From: a bacterium | GTDB lineage: Bacteria; Auribacterota; UBA3054 | DNA length: 64,000 nucleotides | Assembly (NCBI GenBank): GCA_017557885.1 | Contig: JAFYXV010000010.1 | Location: 1 to 64,000, forward strand | Direction of reading: 5' to 3' | In this document: in pieces, positions 41,100 to 48,953 of the stretch | How the letters are laid out: each line of letters begins with the position of its first letter | How positions within the stretch are numbered: position 1 is the first letter of the stretch | Notes under the pieces: generated by a model | The model's database searches: none | Seen by the model: the letters and a program-made list of their open reading frames with translations, nothing else | What the model was told of the DNA's origin: nothing | Translations under genes and position numbers: made by a program

Positions 41100-42164
41100 A
41101 TGAACAGGATTGAAAAACTTAGGGAAGAAATGAAGAAAAGCGGACTGGCCGCTTTGCTTCTCACGCAGCCGATGTCGATAGCTTATCTTACGGGCGTCAA
41201 AATAGCGCCCGGCGAAAGGTTCTTCGCGCTTTACGTGGATGAGAAAGAATCAGCTCTTTTCGTCAACGTGCTCTTTTCCGTAACGGAGTGCAAGGGCGCG
41301 GAAATAAAGAGCTACAAGGACGGCGACGATCCTTTGAAATCCGTCGCCGAGCGTTTTCCCAAGGACAGCCTTTGCGGCGTGGACGGCTTGATGCCGGCGA
41401 AAATTCTCTTGAGGCTCATGGCTTTGCGCGGCGACCTTAAGTTTACGGACGGCGGCGCCCTCACGGCGAAAGTCCGCATGTACAAGGACAGGGTCGAGCA
41501 GGCCAAGATGCGCGCCTCCTCTCTGCAGAACGACGAAGTGATGGGCGAATTGATCGAGCTCGCGAAAAAGCGCCTCTCTGAAAAAGTCCTGGCGGAAAAA
41601 CTGCTGCCCATGTATCTGAAAAGGGGCGGCAGCGCCCTTTCTTTCGATCCCATCACGGGCTACGGCCCCCATGCGGCGGAGCCCCACCACGTTCCCGACG
41701 ACACCATGCCTAAGGAAGGCGACTGCCTGGTCCTGGATATCGGCGGCGTTTTGGACGACTACTGCTCCGATATGACGAGAACGATTTTCCTTGGCGAACC
41801 GAGCCCGGAAATGCGCAAGATCTACGAAGTGGTGAAAGGCGCCCAGCAGGCCGCCCTTGATTTCATCAAGCCCGGCGTGCTTTTGAAGGACATCGACACG
41901 GTGGCCCGCGACTATATCGAGAAAGCCGGCTACGGGGAATACTTCACCCACCGCCTTGGCCACGGCATCGGCCTGGAAGTGCACGAAGAGCCTTCCATCG
42001 GCCTTCCCAACGGACTTTACGCCGAACCGGGCATGTGTTTCAGCGTCGAACCCGGCATCTATGTTCCCGGCTTGGGCGGCGTAAGGATCGAGGACCTCGT
42101 CATGATCACCGATGAGGGAGTCGAGCTTCTTAACCACTTCAGCAAAGATCTCATAATCATCTGA
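41100..42164 (+). CDS. M24-family Xaa-Pro aminopeptidase
   Basis: 354 residues: a creatinase-like N-domain (about 1-125) and a pita-bread metallopeptidase domain. The five metal ligands are visible in VLDIGGVLDDYCSDMTRT (two Asp), HRLGHGIGLEVHEEPS (His), CFSVEPGIYV (Glu) and GGVRIEDLVMI (Glu). It would remove N-terminal residues ahead of proline in the cytosol; PepP/PepQ specificity is not separable here. It follows glnS by 8 bases, with AAGGAAATTT before the ATG. Confidence 0.92.
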   Translation: MNRIEKLREEMKKSGLAALLLTQPMSIAYLTGVKIAPGERFFALYVDEKESALFVNVLFSVTECKGAEIKSYKDGDDPLKSVAERFPKDSLCGVDGLMPAKILLRLMALRGDLKFTDGGALTAKVRMYKDRVEQAKMRASSLQNDEVMGELIELAKKRLSEKVLAEKLLPMYLKRGGSALSFDPITGYGPHAAEPHHVPDDTMPKEGDCLVLDIGGVLDDYCSDMTRTIFLGEPSPEMRKIYEVVKGAQQAALDFIKPGVLLKDIDTVARDYIEKAGYGEYFTHRLGHGIGLEVHEEPSIGLPNGLYAEPGMCFSVEPGIYVPGLGGVRIEDLVMITDEGVELLNHFSKDLIII

Positions 42165-43165
42165 TGAAAAAGGCCACTTTTATAACGGTGGCCTTTTTGC
42201 TTGCGGCCGCCGCAACAATTTTCTTCGCCAATAGGAAAAGAAGCGAGTGGATCGAAGAGAAACGCTTCCAGATGGCGACTGTCACGAAGATCGTCATCCC
42301 CAACGTCAAGGGAAGCCGTCAGGCCCTGCAGGAAGCTTTCGCGGCTATCGACGAAGTGGAGCGCGCGGCCAGCCGCTTTATCCCCGAAAGCGAGATCAAC
42401 ACTCTTGGCGACGGAGAATGGCATAAGCTTTCGCCTCTGCTTCTGCCTATGTGGCTGAAAGCCCGGGAGCTCTACGAATTGTCCGGAGGACGCTTCGACC
42501 CAACCGCCGGAAAATTGATCAGTCTTTGGGGCTTCGGTCCGGAAGGGGTGAAGAAGGAACCTACCGAAGAGGAACTGGCGGAGGCGCTGCGCTTGACAGG
42601 CCTTAACAAAGTTGAAACATCCAACGATTTCATCCGCCTTCCCTTGGGCATGAGCCTCGATTTTAATTCCCTGGCGGCGGGCTACGCCGCCGATCATGCC
42701 GCCCAGGTTCTATGGAAGCATGGGATATCTGATTTTTTGGTGGATGCCGGCGGCGAGATCGTCTGTTCCTCCGAGGGGAAAAAAATCTGGGATATTGGCA
42801 TAAAGGATCCCGAGGGCGAAAATGAAACGACGGTGATCTCTATCCGCAACGGCGCCGTCTCCACCTCGGGAAGCTACGCAAACTTCTATAAGAGCGGTTC
42901 CAACGCTTTCACCCATATAGTTGACGCCAAAACCGGGAAAGCGGCCAAAACGAGCTTGCTAAGCGTTTCTGTTGTCGCTTGCGACGGCATCATGGCCGAC
43001 GGATTGTCCACCATGCTCTTCTGTCTGCCACCCGAGACAGGCAAAGCGTGGGCGGCGGGAATTTGCGATATTGACCTGGATTTTTCGGTCATGTTCATAG
43101 AAGAAGCCGAAGGAAAAATACGCGTAACGAAAAACGAAGGCTGGAAAGCGCTGGAAAAGCGCTGA
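42164..43165 (+). CDS. apbE: FAD:protein FMN transferase (ApbE family)
   Basis: 333 residues with an N-terminal membrane anchor or signal (about 4-22), so it acts on the periplasmic face. ApbE covalently attaches FMN to flavoproteins such as Rnf or Nqr subunits. Family segments: GGRFDPTAGKL, DFNSLAAGYAADH, FLVDAGGEIVC, AVSTSGSYANFY, FTHIVDAKTGKA and CDGIMADGLSTMLF. It is the last gene of the long plus-strand run; its start overlaps the peptidase stop (TGATG). A single base separates its stop from the facing minus-strand gene and no terminator is visible. Confidence 0.93.
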   Translation: MKKATFITVAFLLAAAATIFFANRKRSEWIEEKRFQMATVTKIVIPNVKGSRQALQEAFAAIDEVERAASRFIPESEINTLGDGEWHKLSPLLLPMWLKARELYELSGGRFDPTAGKLISLWGFGPEGVKKEPTEEELAEALRLTGLNKVETSNDFIRLPLGMSLDFNSLAAGYAADHAAQVLWKHGISDFLVDAGGEIVCSSEGKKIWDIGIKDPEGENETTVISIRNGAVSTSGSYANFYKSGSNAFTHIVDAKTGKAAKTSLLSVSVVACDGIMADGLSTMLFCLPPETGKAWAAGICDIDLDFSVMFIEEAEGKIRVTKNEGWKALEKR

Positions 43166-43166
43166 A

Positions 43167-43391
43167 TTAGAAGAACAGTTCAGGTTCCGTTTCGCGCAGG
43201 ATCTGCGCCAGCAATTTGTAATCCAGATACTGGATCCCTTCCTCGCCTTTGTGGATCATTTCAGCCAGCCGGCTTTTATAATAAATGTCCATGGCTTTTT
43301 CCAAGGAGAGAGAATGTTTTTCGGCTAGGAAGGCAATAATTCTTTCTTCCAATCTCTCTTTATAGATCTTTTCCAAAACGTTGCCATCCAT
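43167..43391 (-). CDS. Small helical protein of a DUF3990/DUF3791-type module (74 aa)
   Basis: 74 residues. The pattern is all-helical with IYYKSRLAEMIHKGEEGIQYLDYKLLAQIL toward the end; I have shown this only as a pattern, split as YKSRLAEMIHKGEEG and IQYLDYKLLAQIL. Such small proteins commonly accompany DUF3990 and DUF3791 genes in gut bacteria, from memory. It lies two bases after the DUF3990 gene and faces apbE with a one-base gap. It may be an antitoxin-like or accessory partner; that is speculative. Confidence 0.68.
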   Translation of the reverse strand: MDGNVLEKIYKERLEERIIAFLAEKHSLSLEKAMDIYYKSRLAEMIHKGEEGIQYLDYKLLAQILRETEPELFF

Positions 43392-43393
43392 GA

Positions 43394-43873
43394 TCAGATC
43401 TCCTCGTAAGAAACAAATGACTGTAATTTATTCAAAGCGACCTGGTTTATAAAGGCAATCTGATCGTAAGAAGGATAGGTCTTGATCTCGCGCAGCGCTC
43501 TTTCTTTTTCCCAAACGCCGCTGCGATACATGTCAACCACCCTGAAAACATCATCATCGGCAACTTTGCCGGAAATTACGTCGTATCGTTTGTATTCCTC
43601 CGAGCCATCGCGGCAAGCGCAAACAAAATCAAGCCATTCCTGCAAATCATCAGGGAAAGTTTTCAGCTTGAAACCGTCAAGGGTTTCGCACATTTCATAG
43701 ACGTTCACGACGGCCTTTCCCTTTTTTAGGATATTTCTTTTCCTTTTCGCCCAGCGTACAGCTTGCTTTTTTTCAGTTGTGACATAGAATCCCTTGCCAA
43801 AGTCCAGGAGTTTGTAAGAATATGTCACGTCAGGTTTCTCTATGACGGCAAGGGAACCATGGTAAACTATCAT
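43394..43873 (-). CDS. DUF3990 family protein
   Basis: 159 residues. The N-terminal part carries the family pattern: MIVYHGSLAVIEKPDV, then LLDFGKGFYVTTEKKQAVRWA (spread over residues 1-44). The YHG and GKGFYxTT segments resemble the NAD-binding core of ADP-ribosyltransferase-like folds, so a toxin-like role has some basis; it is not proven here. The rest is helical, with ISGKVADDDVFRVVDMYRSG near residue 105. Start overlaps the upstream DUF3791 stop (ATGA). Confidence 0.75.
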   Translation of the reverse strand: MIVYHGSLAVIEKPDVTYSYKLLDFGKGFYVTTEKKQAVRWAKRKRNILKKGKAVVNVYEMCETLDGFKLKTFPDDLQEWLDFVCACRDGSEEYKRYDVISGKVADDDVFRVVDMYRSGVWEKERALREIKTYPSYDQIAFINQVALNKLQSFVSYEEI

Positions 43874-44082
43874 ACTTTTATTTCCCTCGCTTTTAAAAAT
43901 TCCTCCACGTCGTTAACTACATAAGCGGTGCTTTGCGTGTGCAGAACGTCGTGATAGGAAACAAGGAAATCCAAGCATCCGGAATTTTTGAGCGTGTTGT
44001 AGCACTCCGACGGAGAACAGCCCCACTTGTCAGCGCAAGCGTGGATGATGTACACGACAAACTCAAAAGATTTTTGCGACAT
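43870..44082 (-). CDS. DUF3791 family protein
   Basis: 70 residues. It matches the DUF3791 pattern: a helix FEFVVYIIHACADKWGC, then SECYNTLKNSGCLDFLVS and YHDVLHTQSTAYVVNDVEEF. It is first in a three-gene minus unit with the DUF3990 gene, consistent with the recurrent DUF3791-DUF3990 pairing. A role as partner or neutraliser of the DUF3990 protein is plausible but inferred only from pairing. No Shine-Dalgarno is evident; a weak TGC-TAAAAC element (minus, 44143-44135) lies upstream. Confidence 0.72.
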   Translation of the reverse strand: MSQKSFEFVVYIIHACADKWGCSPSECYNTLKNSGCLDFLVSYHDVLHTQSTAYVVNDVEEFLKAREIKV

Positions 44083-44240
44083 AAAGATTAAACGATGCTG
44101 GAAATTGGAAATTTCACAAGGGAACGTTTGCTCTGTTTTAGCATATGTTTCGAAAAAACGGCGCCGGCGCTTTTGCGCAAATCATTTCCATAAAAATAGG
44201 CGCGCCTTTGTTAGCCCTGGCCGACGCCGGGGAAGCCATC

Positions 44241-44861
44241 TTATGCAAAGGCGTCTCCCCTGAGATTCTTAACGTAAGTTTTGATGACCTCCACGGCGCC
44301 TTCCACGCCGATCTTTCCCGTGTTGACGTTCAGGTCGAAGGCCGGCCCCGGCCCCCAGTTAGAACCGGTGTAATAGCTGTAAAACTTCGCCCTGGCGCCG
44401 TCCGCCGCCAAAAGTTTTTTCTTCATTTCCTCAAAGGAGCACTTTTCCTCCGGCGGCAGCAGAGAGAGTTTTCTCCTCACTCTGTCCTCGATGGGCGCGT
44501 AAACGAAAACGTCCACGGTGGGAAGTTCTCTTAAAATGTAATTGGAGGCCCGGCCCACGATGACGCAGTTTCCCTTGCCGGCGACTTGCAGAATGGTCTC
44601 GGCCTGCTCCTGGAAAACGGAATCGGGAACCACCGGGGAAGACAACCCCGCCATGGGGAAGCCCAGGGCGAAGGAAGCCCACAGTCCCGGCGCCTGCTCC
44701 TCTCTTTTTTCCATGTATTCCTTGTCGAAATTCGTGCGCTGGGCGGTGATGCCGATGAGGTTGTTGTCGTAAAAATCCAGGTTCAATTCTTTGGCCAATC
44801 TTTTGCCGATCTCCCGGCCGCCGCTGCCGTTTTCTCTTCCGATGGTGATGACAAGGGACAT
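44241..44861 (-). CDS. Cytidylate kinase-like family protein
   Basis: 206 residues of the AAA/P-loop cytidylate-kinase-like family. The P-loop is ITIGRENGSGGREIGKRLA (residues 4-22); the NMP-kinase-like core includes GNCVIVGRASNYIL and VFVYAPIEDRVRRKL. The Gly-rich loop GRENGSGG departs from the GxxGxGKS of true Cmk, so nucleotide specificity is uncertain. The start was set at ATG 44861 because GGAGGAAAATT lies just upstream; a 13-codon longer frame has no such site. It is monocistronic with its own extended -10 promoter. Confidence 0.85.
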   Translation of the reverse strand: MSLVITIGRENGSGGREIGKRLAKELNLDFYDNNLIGITAQRTNFDKEYMEKREEQAPGLWASFALGFPMAGLSSPVVPDSVFQEQAETILQVAGKGNCVIVGRASNYILRELPTVDVFVYAPIEDRVRRKLSLLPPEEKCSFEEMKKKLLAADGARAKFYSYYTGSNWGPGPAFDLNVNTGKIGVEGAVEVIKTYVKNLRGDAFA

Positions 44862-44904
44862 AATTTTCCTCCGCAAAGAAATAAAATACGCGTTCTTCAA
44901 CTCT

Positions 44905-44913
44905 ATTTTAGCA
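44905..44913 (-). promoter_or_regulatory. Extended -10 promoter for the cytidylate-kinase-like gene
   Basis: The minus strand reads TGC (44913-44911) then TAAAAT (44910-44905), 44 bases upstream of ATG 44861. No clear -35. Confidence 0.5.
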
Positions 44914-45004
44914 TTATTGCCCGATCCTTTGAAACCTTTGGGCGCGGCCGCGCAGGACTTTTGAAAAACCAGGCGGTCATTCGGGAGATTTAAACGTGCG
45001 GATT

Positions 45005-45013
45005 TGATAAAAT
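45005..45013 (+). promoter_or_regulatory. Extended -10 promoter for TMEM43-protease-rfbD unit
   Basis: TGA then TAAAAT (45008-45013), 45 bases before ATG 45058. No -35 match at 17 bp. Confidence 0.45.
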
Positions 45014-45057
45014 TGAATATATTCCTTTAACTCAATATTGATCCGGAGGAAACATAT

Positions 45058-46242
45058 ATGTCCGACAGCTATACCAAAACCACCACCACCTCCCTTGGCT
45101 CCAGACTCGGCTCGTCTTTGATAGGCGTAATCGTCGGCATCGTCCTTTTCATCGCGGCTTTTCCCTTGATCTTCTGGAACGAAGGTCGGGCCATCAAGAG
45201 GACGAAATCTTTGAACGAAGGCCAGCAGGTGTGCGTAACCGTTGACAACTCCCAAGCCGTCCCGGAGAACGAAGGCAAACTGATCCACACCTCCGGCAGC
45301 GTCAAGACCGCCGAAACGCTTTCCGATACCATGTTCGGGCAGACCGTTTCCAACGCTTTGAGTTTCTCCAGAACGGTCATGATGTACCAATGGCAGGAGC
45401 ACGAGAAAAGTGAGACCAAGAAGAAGACCGGCGGCAGCACGGAAACGAAGACCACCTACACCTACACCAAAGAGTGGGTGGATCACCCCGTCTCCTCCTC
45501 TTCCTTTGAAAAAGAAGAGGGCCACGAAAATCCCACCGAGTGGCCTGTGGAGGGCGAGACCTGGCAGGTCGGCAACGCCCAGCTTGGCGCTTTCGAGCTT
45601 TCCCGGGAACAGATAGAGAGAGCGGGGAAAGAGGAGCCCTTCAAGCCTTTTGTCACTAACAACATGCCGCTTCCCCAGGGCCTTGATTCCGCTTACGTCA
45701 GGACTTCCGAGGGCTTCTACCGCGGAACTGATCCCCAGAGTGTCAATCCCGGCTCCCCCAAGATCGGCGATATCAAAGTGACTTTCGAGGTGACGCCGGT
45801 CTGCGCCATAAGCATGGCGGGCGCCCAGGTCGGCAACACCATCGCTCCTTACCAGACCAAATTCGGCACGATCCTTCTGCAGTACAACGGAACCATGACC
45901 AAAGAGGACATCTTCGCGGCGGCCCACCGGGACAACGCCATCCTCACCTGGCTTCTCAGAGTGGCGGCGCTTCTGATGTTCTTTATCGGCTTGAAACTAA
46001 TAATCGGCCCGCTCAACGTGCTGGCGGACATCATTCCCTTCTTCGGGAACATCATGGATTTCGTGACGGGCACGGCGACCTTCCTCATCGCGCTTGTTTT
46101 GACGCTCATTACGGTGGCGATCGCCTGGCTGACGGTCAGGCCCGTCATCGGCATTGCGCTTATTGTGATCGCCGCGCTTTTGATCTTCCTGGCGAAAAAG
46201 AAAAAGAAAGTAACGAAGCAGCCTCAGGAGCAGGCGCAGTGA
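45058..46242 (+). CDS. TMEM43 (LUMA) family membrane protein
   Basis: 394 residues. An N-terminal membrane helix (about 22-42, GVIVGIVLFIAAFPLIFWNE) leads into the conserved NEGRA segment that marks the TMEM43 family. A large extracytoplasmic domain (about 45-295) and a cluster of three or four helices (about 300-380) follow, with a Lys-rich cytosolic end. Family function in bacteria is unknown; the human homologue is an inner-nuclear-membrane protein. CGGAGGAAAC precedes the ATG. It leads a unit with a subtilisin-like protease seven bases downstream. Confidence 0.83.
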   Translation: MSDSYTKTTTTSLGSRLGSSLIGVIVGIVLFIAAFPLIFWNEGRAIKRTKSLNEGQQVCVTVDNSQAVPENEGKLIHTSGSVKTAETLSDTMFGQTVSNALSFSRTVMMYQWQEHEKSETKKKTGGSTETKTTYTYTKEWVDHPVSSSSFEKEEGHENPTEWPVEGETWQVGNAQLGAFELSREQIERAGKEEPFKPFVTNNMPLPQGLDSAYVRTSEGFYRGTDPQSVNPGSPKIGDIKVTFEVTPVCAISMAGAQVGNTIAPYQTKFGTILLQYNGTMTKEDIFAAAHRDNAILTWLLRVAALLMFFIGLKLIIGPLNVLADIIPFFGNIMDFVTGTATFLIALVLTLITVAIAWLTVRPVIGIALIVIAALLIFLAKKKKKVTKQPQEQAQ

Positions 46243-46249
46243 TCTTTTT

Positions 46250-47938
46250 ATGTCCCGCACGGTTTTCATAGTTCTCCTTTGCGCCTTTCTTCTGGCGGTG
46301 GGCTTTCTTCTGGGCCGCCGAAGCCGGGAGGACGGACGAAGCCTGACCGCAGGCGGCCCGGCGTCCCAGAGTTTCCGCAGCGAAGCGGCGCAGGCCTCTC
46401 GGAAGCCGCCCTTGAAAAAGGATGAGGCGGCGGCGCCTGTTTCCGCTTCCTACCAGGGATCGGAAGAGAGCGGGGCTTCTTCGGAAAAGCTTGAAAACGA
46501 CGGCCAAAACAACGGAAACGCCTATCTGGAAGGGGAGCTTATATTGCGCCCCAAGGAAGGCGTTTCCATGGCGCAGCTGATCGCCTTTCTGAAAGAAAAA
46601 AGCATTGCGGTGATCGGGGACATTCCGGAACTGGGGCTCGTTAGAGTCGTCCTGCCCGACGATCTGAGCGTTCCCCAGGCGGAAAAATTCCTGAAGGGCA
46701 AAGACGAGATCGCCGACACGGTGAGGAACGCCCCGGTGTCACTGGATCCGCTGCCCAACGATCCGTCCTCTTTGGCGCAGGCGAGACCGGTGGGATCTTC
46801 GGCCCTCCGCATGATGTCCGTGGACGAAAGCGGGACTTTCCGCAACGGCGACGGCATCCTTGTGGCGGTCCTTGACACCGGCGTGGATGAAACGCATCCC
46901 GCCCTGGCGGGACAGACGATCTCCGGTTATGACTTCGTCAACGATATGGCCTATCAGAAGGATCTCAACGGCCACGGCACCGCCTGCGCCTCGCTTATAG
47001 CCGGCCGGGGCGGGGAAAACATTTCCGGGACCGCGCCTATGGCGAAGATCCTTCCGGTGAAGGTCATGGACGACAAAGGGAAAAGCGACGGTTTCTCCGT
47101 GGCCCAGGGGATAATCTACGCCGTCAAAAAAGGCGCCAAGATCATCAACATGAGCCTTGGCACCTCCTCGGAGACCAATCTCTTGGACGAAGCCCTGAAT
47201 TATGCCATGGACCACGACTGCCTGGTGGTGGCGGCCTCCGGCAACGAGGGAAAGGAAGGGGAGAATTATCCCGCCAACCTGGAGGGCGTTTTATGCGTGG
47301 GCGCGGTGGACGGGGAAAAATGGAAAGCGCCTTTCTCAAACTACGGCTCCAAGGTCGATCTGGTTGCGCCGGGAGTTTTTGTGGCGGCGGCTTCCTTGAA
47401 CGGCGGGACGGTTCTTATGAGCGGCACCAGCAGCGCGGCGCCTCTCATTTCCGGCGCGGCCGCCAGCCTTTGGTCGGAGAATCCCAATTGGAGCGCTTCA
47501 TTGGTAGCGGAAAAACTTATGGCGGAAGCGGACGACCTGGGTTCCCCGGGGGCGGACGACTGGTACGGCAGCGGTTTGGTGAACCTTCACAGGGCCAGAA
47601 GAAAAACGCAGGAAAACGACATGGCCCTAACTTCCCTTTATTTCGATCCTCCCAATCTGGTGCAGGGCCAAAGCGTCACCATGGTGGCGGTCTTCCAGAA
47701 CCAGGGGACCGAGCGCGTTTCCGACGGTTCTGCTATCATTAAGGTGGACTCGAAAACCAAGGAGATCCTTTTGCCTGCCCTGGATCCGGGAGCGTCCTGC
47801 GAAGTGAGGGAAGACCTTGCTCTTCCGGAGGGGCGGGCGAAAAGAGAAATGTACCTGGAAGTTAAAGTCGAGACGAAACGGACGGAAGCCCGTTTGGACA
47901 ACAACGGGCAAAGGATAGTTATCAGCGAAAGGAAATAA
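46250..47938 (+). CDS. Subtilisin-like serine protease (S8) with CARDB-like C-domain
   Basis: 562 residues. A signal anchor (about 5-23) and disordered linker, an inhibitor-like prodomain (about 95-165, ELILRPKEGVSMAQLIAFL), then the catalytic domain: Asp in AVLDTGVDETHP (about 208), His in NGHGTACASLIAG (about 243) and Ser in MSGTSSAAPLISGA (about 393). The last ~100 residues (LYFDPPNLVQGQSVTMVAVF onward) look like a CARDB adhesion-type module. The enzyme is expected outside the cytoplasm, anchored or secreted. It sits seven bases after the TMEM43-like gene and one before rfbD. Confidence 0.9.
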   Translation: MSRTVFIVLLCAFLLAVGFLLGRRSREDGRSLTAGGPASQSFRSEAAQASRKPPLKKDEAAAPVSASYQGSEESGASSEKLENDGQNNGNAYLEGELILRPKEGVSMAQLIAFLKEKSIAVIGDIPELGLVRVVLPDDLSVPQAEKFLKGKDEIADTVRNAPVSLDPLPNDPSSLAQARPVGSSALRMMSVDESGTFRNGDGILVAVLDTGVDETHPALAGQTISGYDFVNDMAYQKDLNGHGTACASLIAGRGGENISGTAPMAKILPVKVMDDKGKSDGFSVAQGIIYAVKKGAKIINMSLGTSSETNLLDEALNYAMDHDCLVVAASGNEGKEGENYPANLEGVLCVGAVDGEKWKAPFSNYGSKVDLVAPGVFVAAASLNGGTVLMSGTSSAAPLISGAAASLWSENPNWSASLVAEKLMAEADDLGSPGADDWYGSGLVNLHRARRKTQENDMALTSLYFDPPNLVQGQSVTMVAVFQNQGTERVSDGSAIIKVDSKTKEILLPALDPGASCEVREDLALPEGRAKREMYLEVKVETKRTEARLDNNGQRIVISERK

Positions 47939-47939
47939 A

Positions 47940-48806
47940 ATGAGAATACTTATTGCGGGAGCAAACGGCATGCTGGCGCGGGCCGTCAGAAGGACTTTGG
48001 CCGGCGAACACAGCCTTTTTTTAACGGACGTGGGCGAGATGAACATCCTGAAAAAAGAGGAAATCAAGAGGATCTGCGATCTAATTGAGCCGGAATTGAT
48101 ACTGAACTGCGCGGCCTACACCGCGGTGGACAAGGCGGAGGAAGACCAGGCCTTCGCCAGGGCTTTGAACGCGGAAGGCCCCTCTAATCTCGCTCATGAG
48201 TGCGCTAAAAGGCATATTCCCCTCGTTCACATCAGCACGGACTTCGTCTTTTTCGGGGACGGCAGCCACCCCATGAAGGAGGACGATCCCACTTCCCCTC
48301 GTGGCGTTTACGCCGTGACGAAAAGGGAAGGGGAGGAACTTATTGAAAAGAGCGGCTGCGATTATCTCATTGTCAGGACCGCCTGGCTTTACGGAGTGGG
48401 CGGGAAAAACTTCCCCCTCACCATGCTGAACCTTGCCAAGGACAGGGATCTTCTGACGGTGGTCCACGATCAGGTGGGGTCGCCGACTTTCACCAACGAC
48501 CTGGCCTGGGCCTTAAAAAACCTCATCGCCTGCGGCGCCAGGGGCTTCGTGCATTTCACCAACGACAGCGGCGGCGGCATAAGCTGGTTCGACCTGGCCT
48601 GCGCCACCATCGAAGAAGCGCAGAAGCTCGGCCTTCTTCCCGCCGGCAAAAAAGTCGAAGTCAAGCCTGTGACCACGAAGGAATTCCCCCGCCCGGCGCC
48701 CCGCCCGGCTTATTCCGTCCTCTGCTTGGATAAATTCACCGCCTTGACGGGCCTGAAGCCGCCGCATTGGCGGGAGGCTTTAGTCCGTTATCTCAAAGAG
48801 CTTTAA
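47940..48806 (+). CDS. rfbD: dTDP-4-dehydrorhamnose reductase
   Basis: 288 residues, short-chain reductase of the RfbD family that forms dTDP-L-rhamnose for surface polysaccharide. The NADPH loop is IAGANGMLA (residues 5-13), with NCAAYTAVDKAEED, the Ser/Tyr/Lys set in HISTDFVFFGDG and YAVTKREGE, and VRTAWLYG. rfbA, B and C are not next to it, so the rest of the pathway must lie elsewhere. It ends the TMEM43-protease unit, one base after the protease stop. Confidence 0.9.
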   Translation: MRILIAGANGMLARAVRRTLAGEHSLFLTDVGEMNILKKEEIKRICDLIEPELILNCAAYTAVDKAEEDQAFARALNAEGPSNLAHECAKRHIPLVHISTDFVFFGDGSHPMKEDDPTSPRGVYAVTKREGEELIEKSGCDYLIVRTAWLYGVGGKNFPLTMLNLAKDRDLLTVVHDQVGSPTFTNDLAWALKNLIACGARGFVHFTNDSGGGISWFDLACATIEEAQKLGLLPAGKKVEVKPVTTKEFPRPAPRPAYSVLCLDKFTALTGLKPPHWREALVRYLKEL

Positions 48807-48837
48807 ACTTTCTTTTTTGGCCGAAAAAGGCCTTTTG

Positions 48838-48876
48838 AGCATTTTTCTGTTTTCCCTCCCAAAAGGGAAAAATGCT
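48838..48876. repeat. Inverted repeat with two exclusive pairings after rfbD
   Basis: AGCATTTTTC (48838-48847) is a perfect complement of GAAAAATGCT (48867-48876). TTTTCCC (48850-48856) can instead pair with GGGAAAA (48865-48871), and the two pairings compete for the right arm. A T-rich stretch follows, so it may help terminate rfbD transcripts. Confidence 0.45.
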
Positions 48877-48902
48877 GCGTTGTGTTTTTAATACCGTTAA
48901 AA

Positions 48903-48911
48903 TGCTAAAAT
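48903..48911 (+). promoter_or_regulatory. Extended -10 promoter for the lipoprotein gene
   Basis: TGC then TAAAAT (48906-48911), 43 bases before ATG 48954. TTGTGT upstream is at 20-bp spacing, too far for a good -35. Confidence 0.45.
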
Positions 48912-48953
48912 TAATTGAAAAAATTTTTTGCTAATTTCAATCAAGGAGATATT

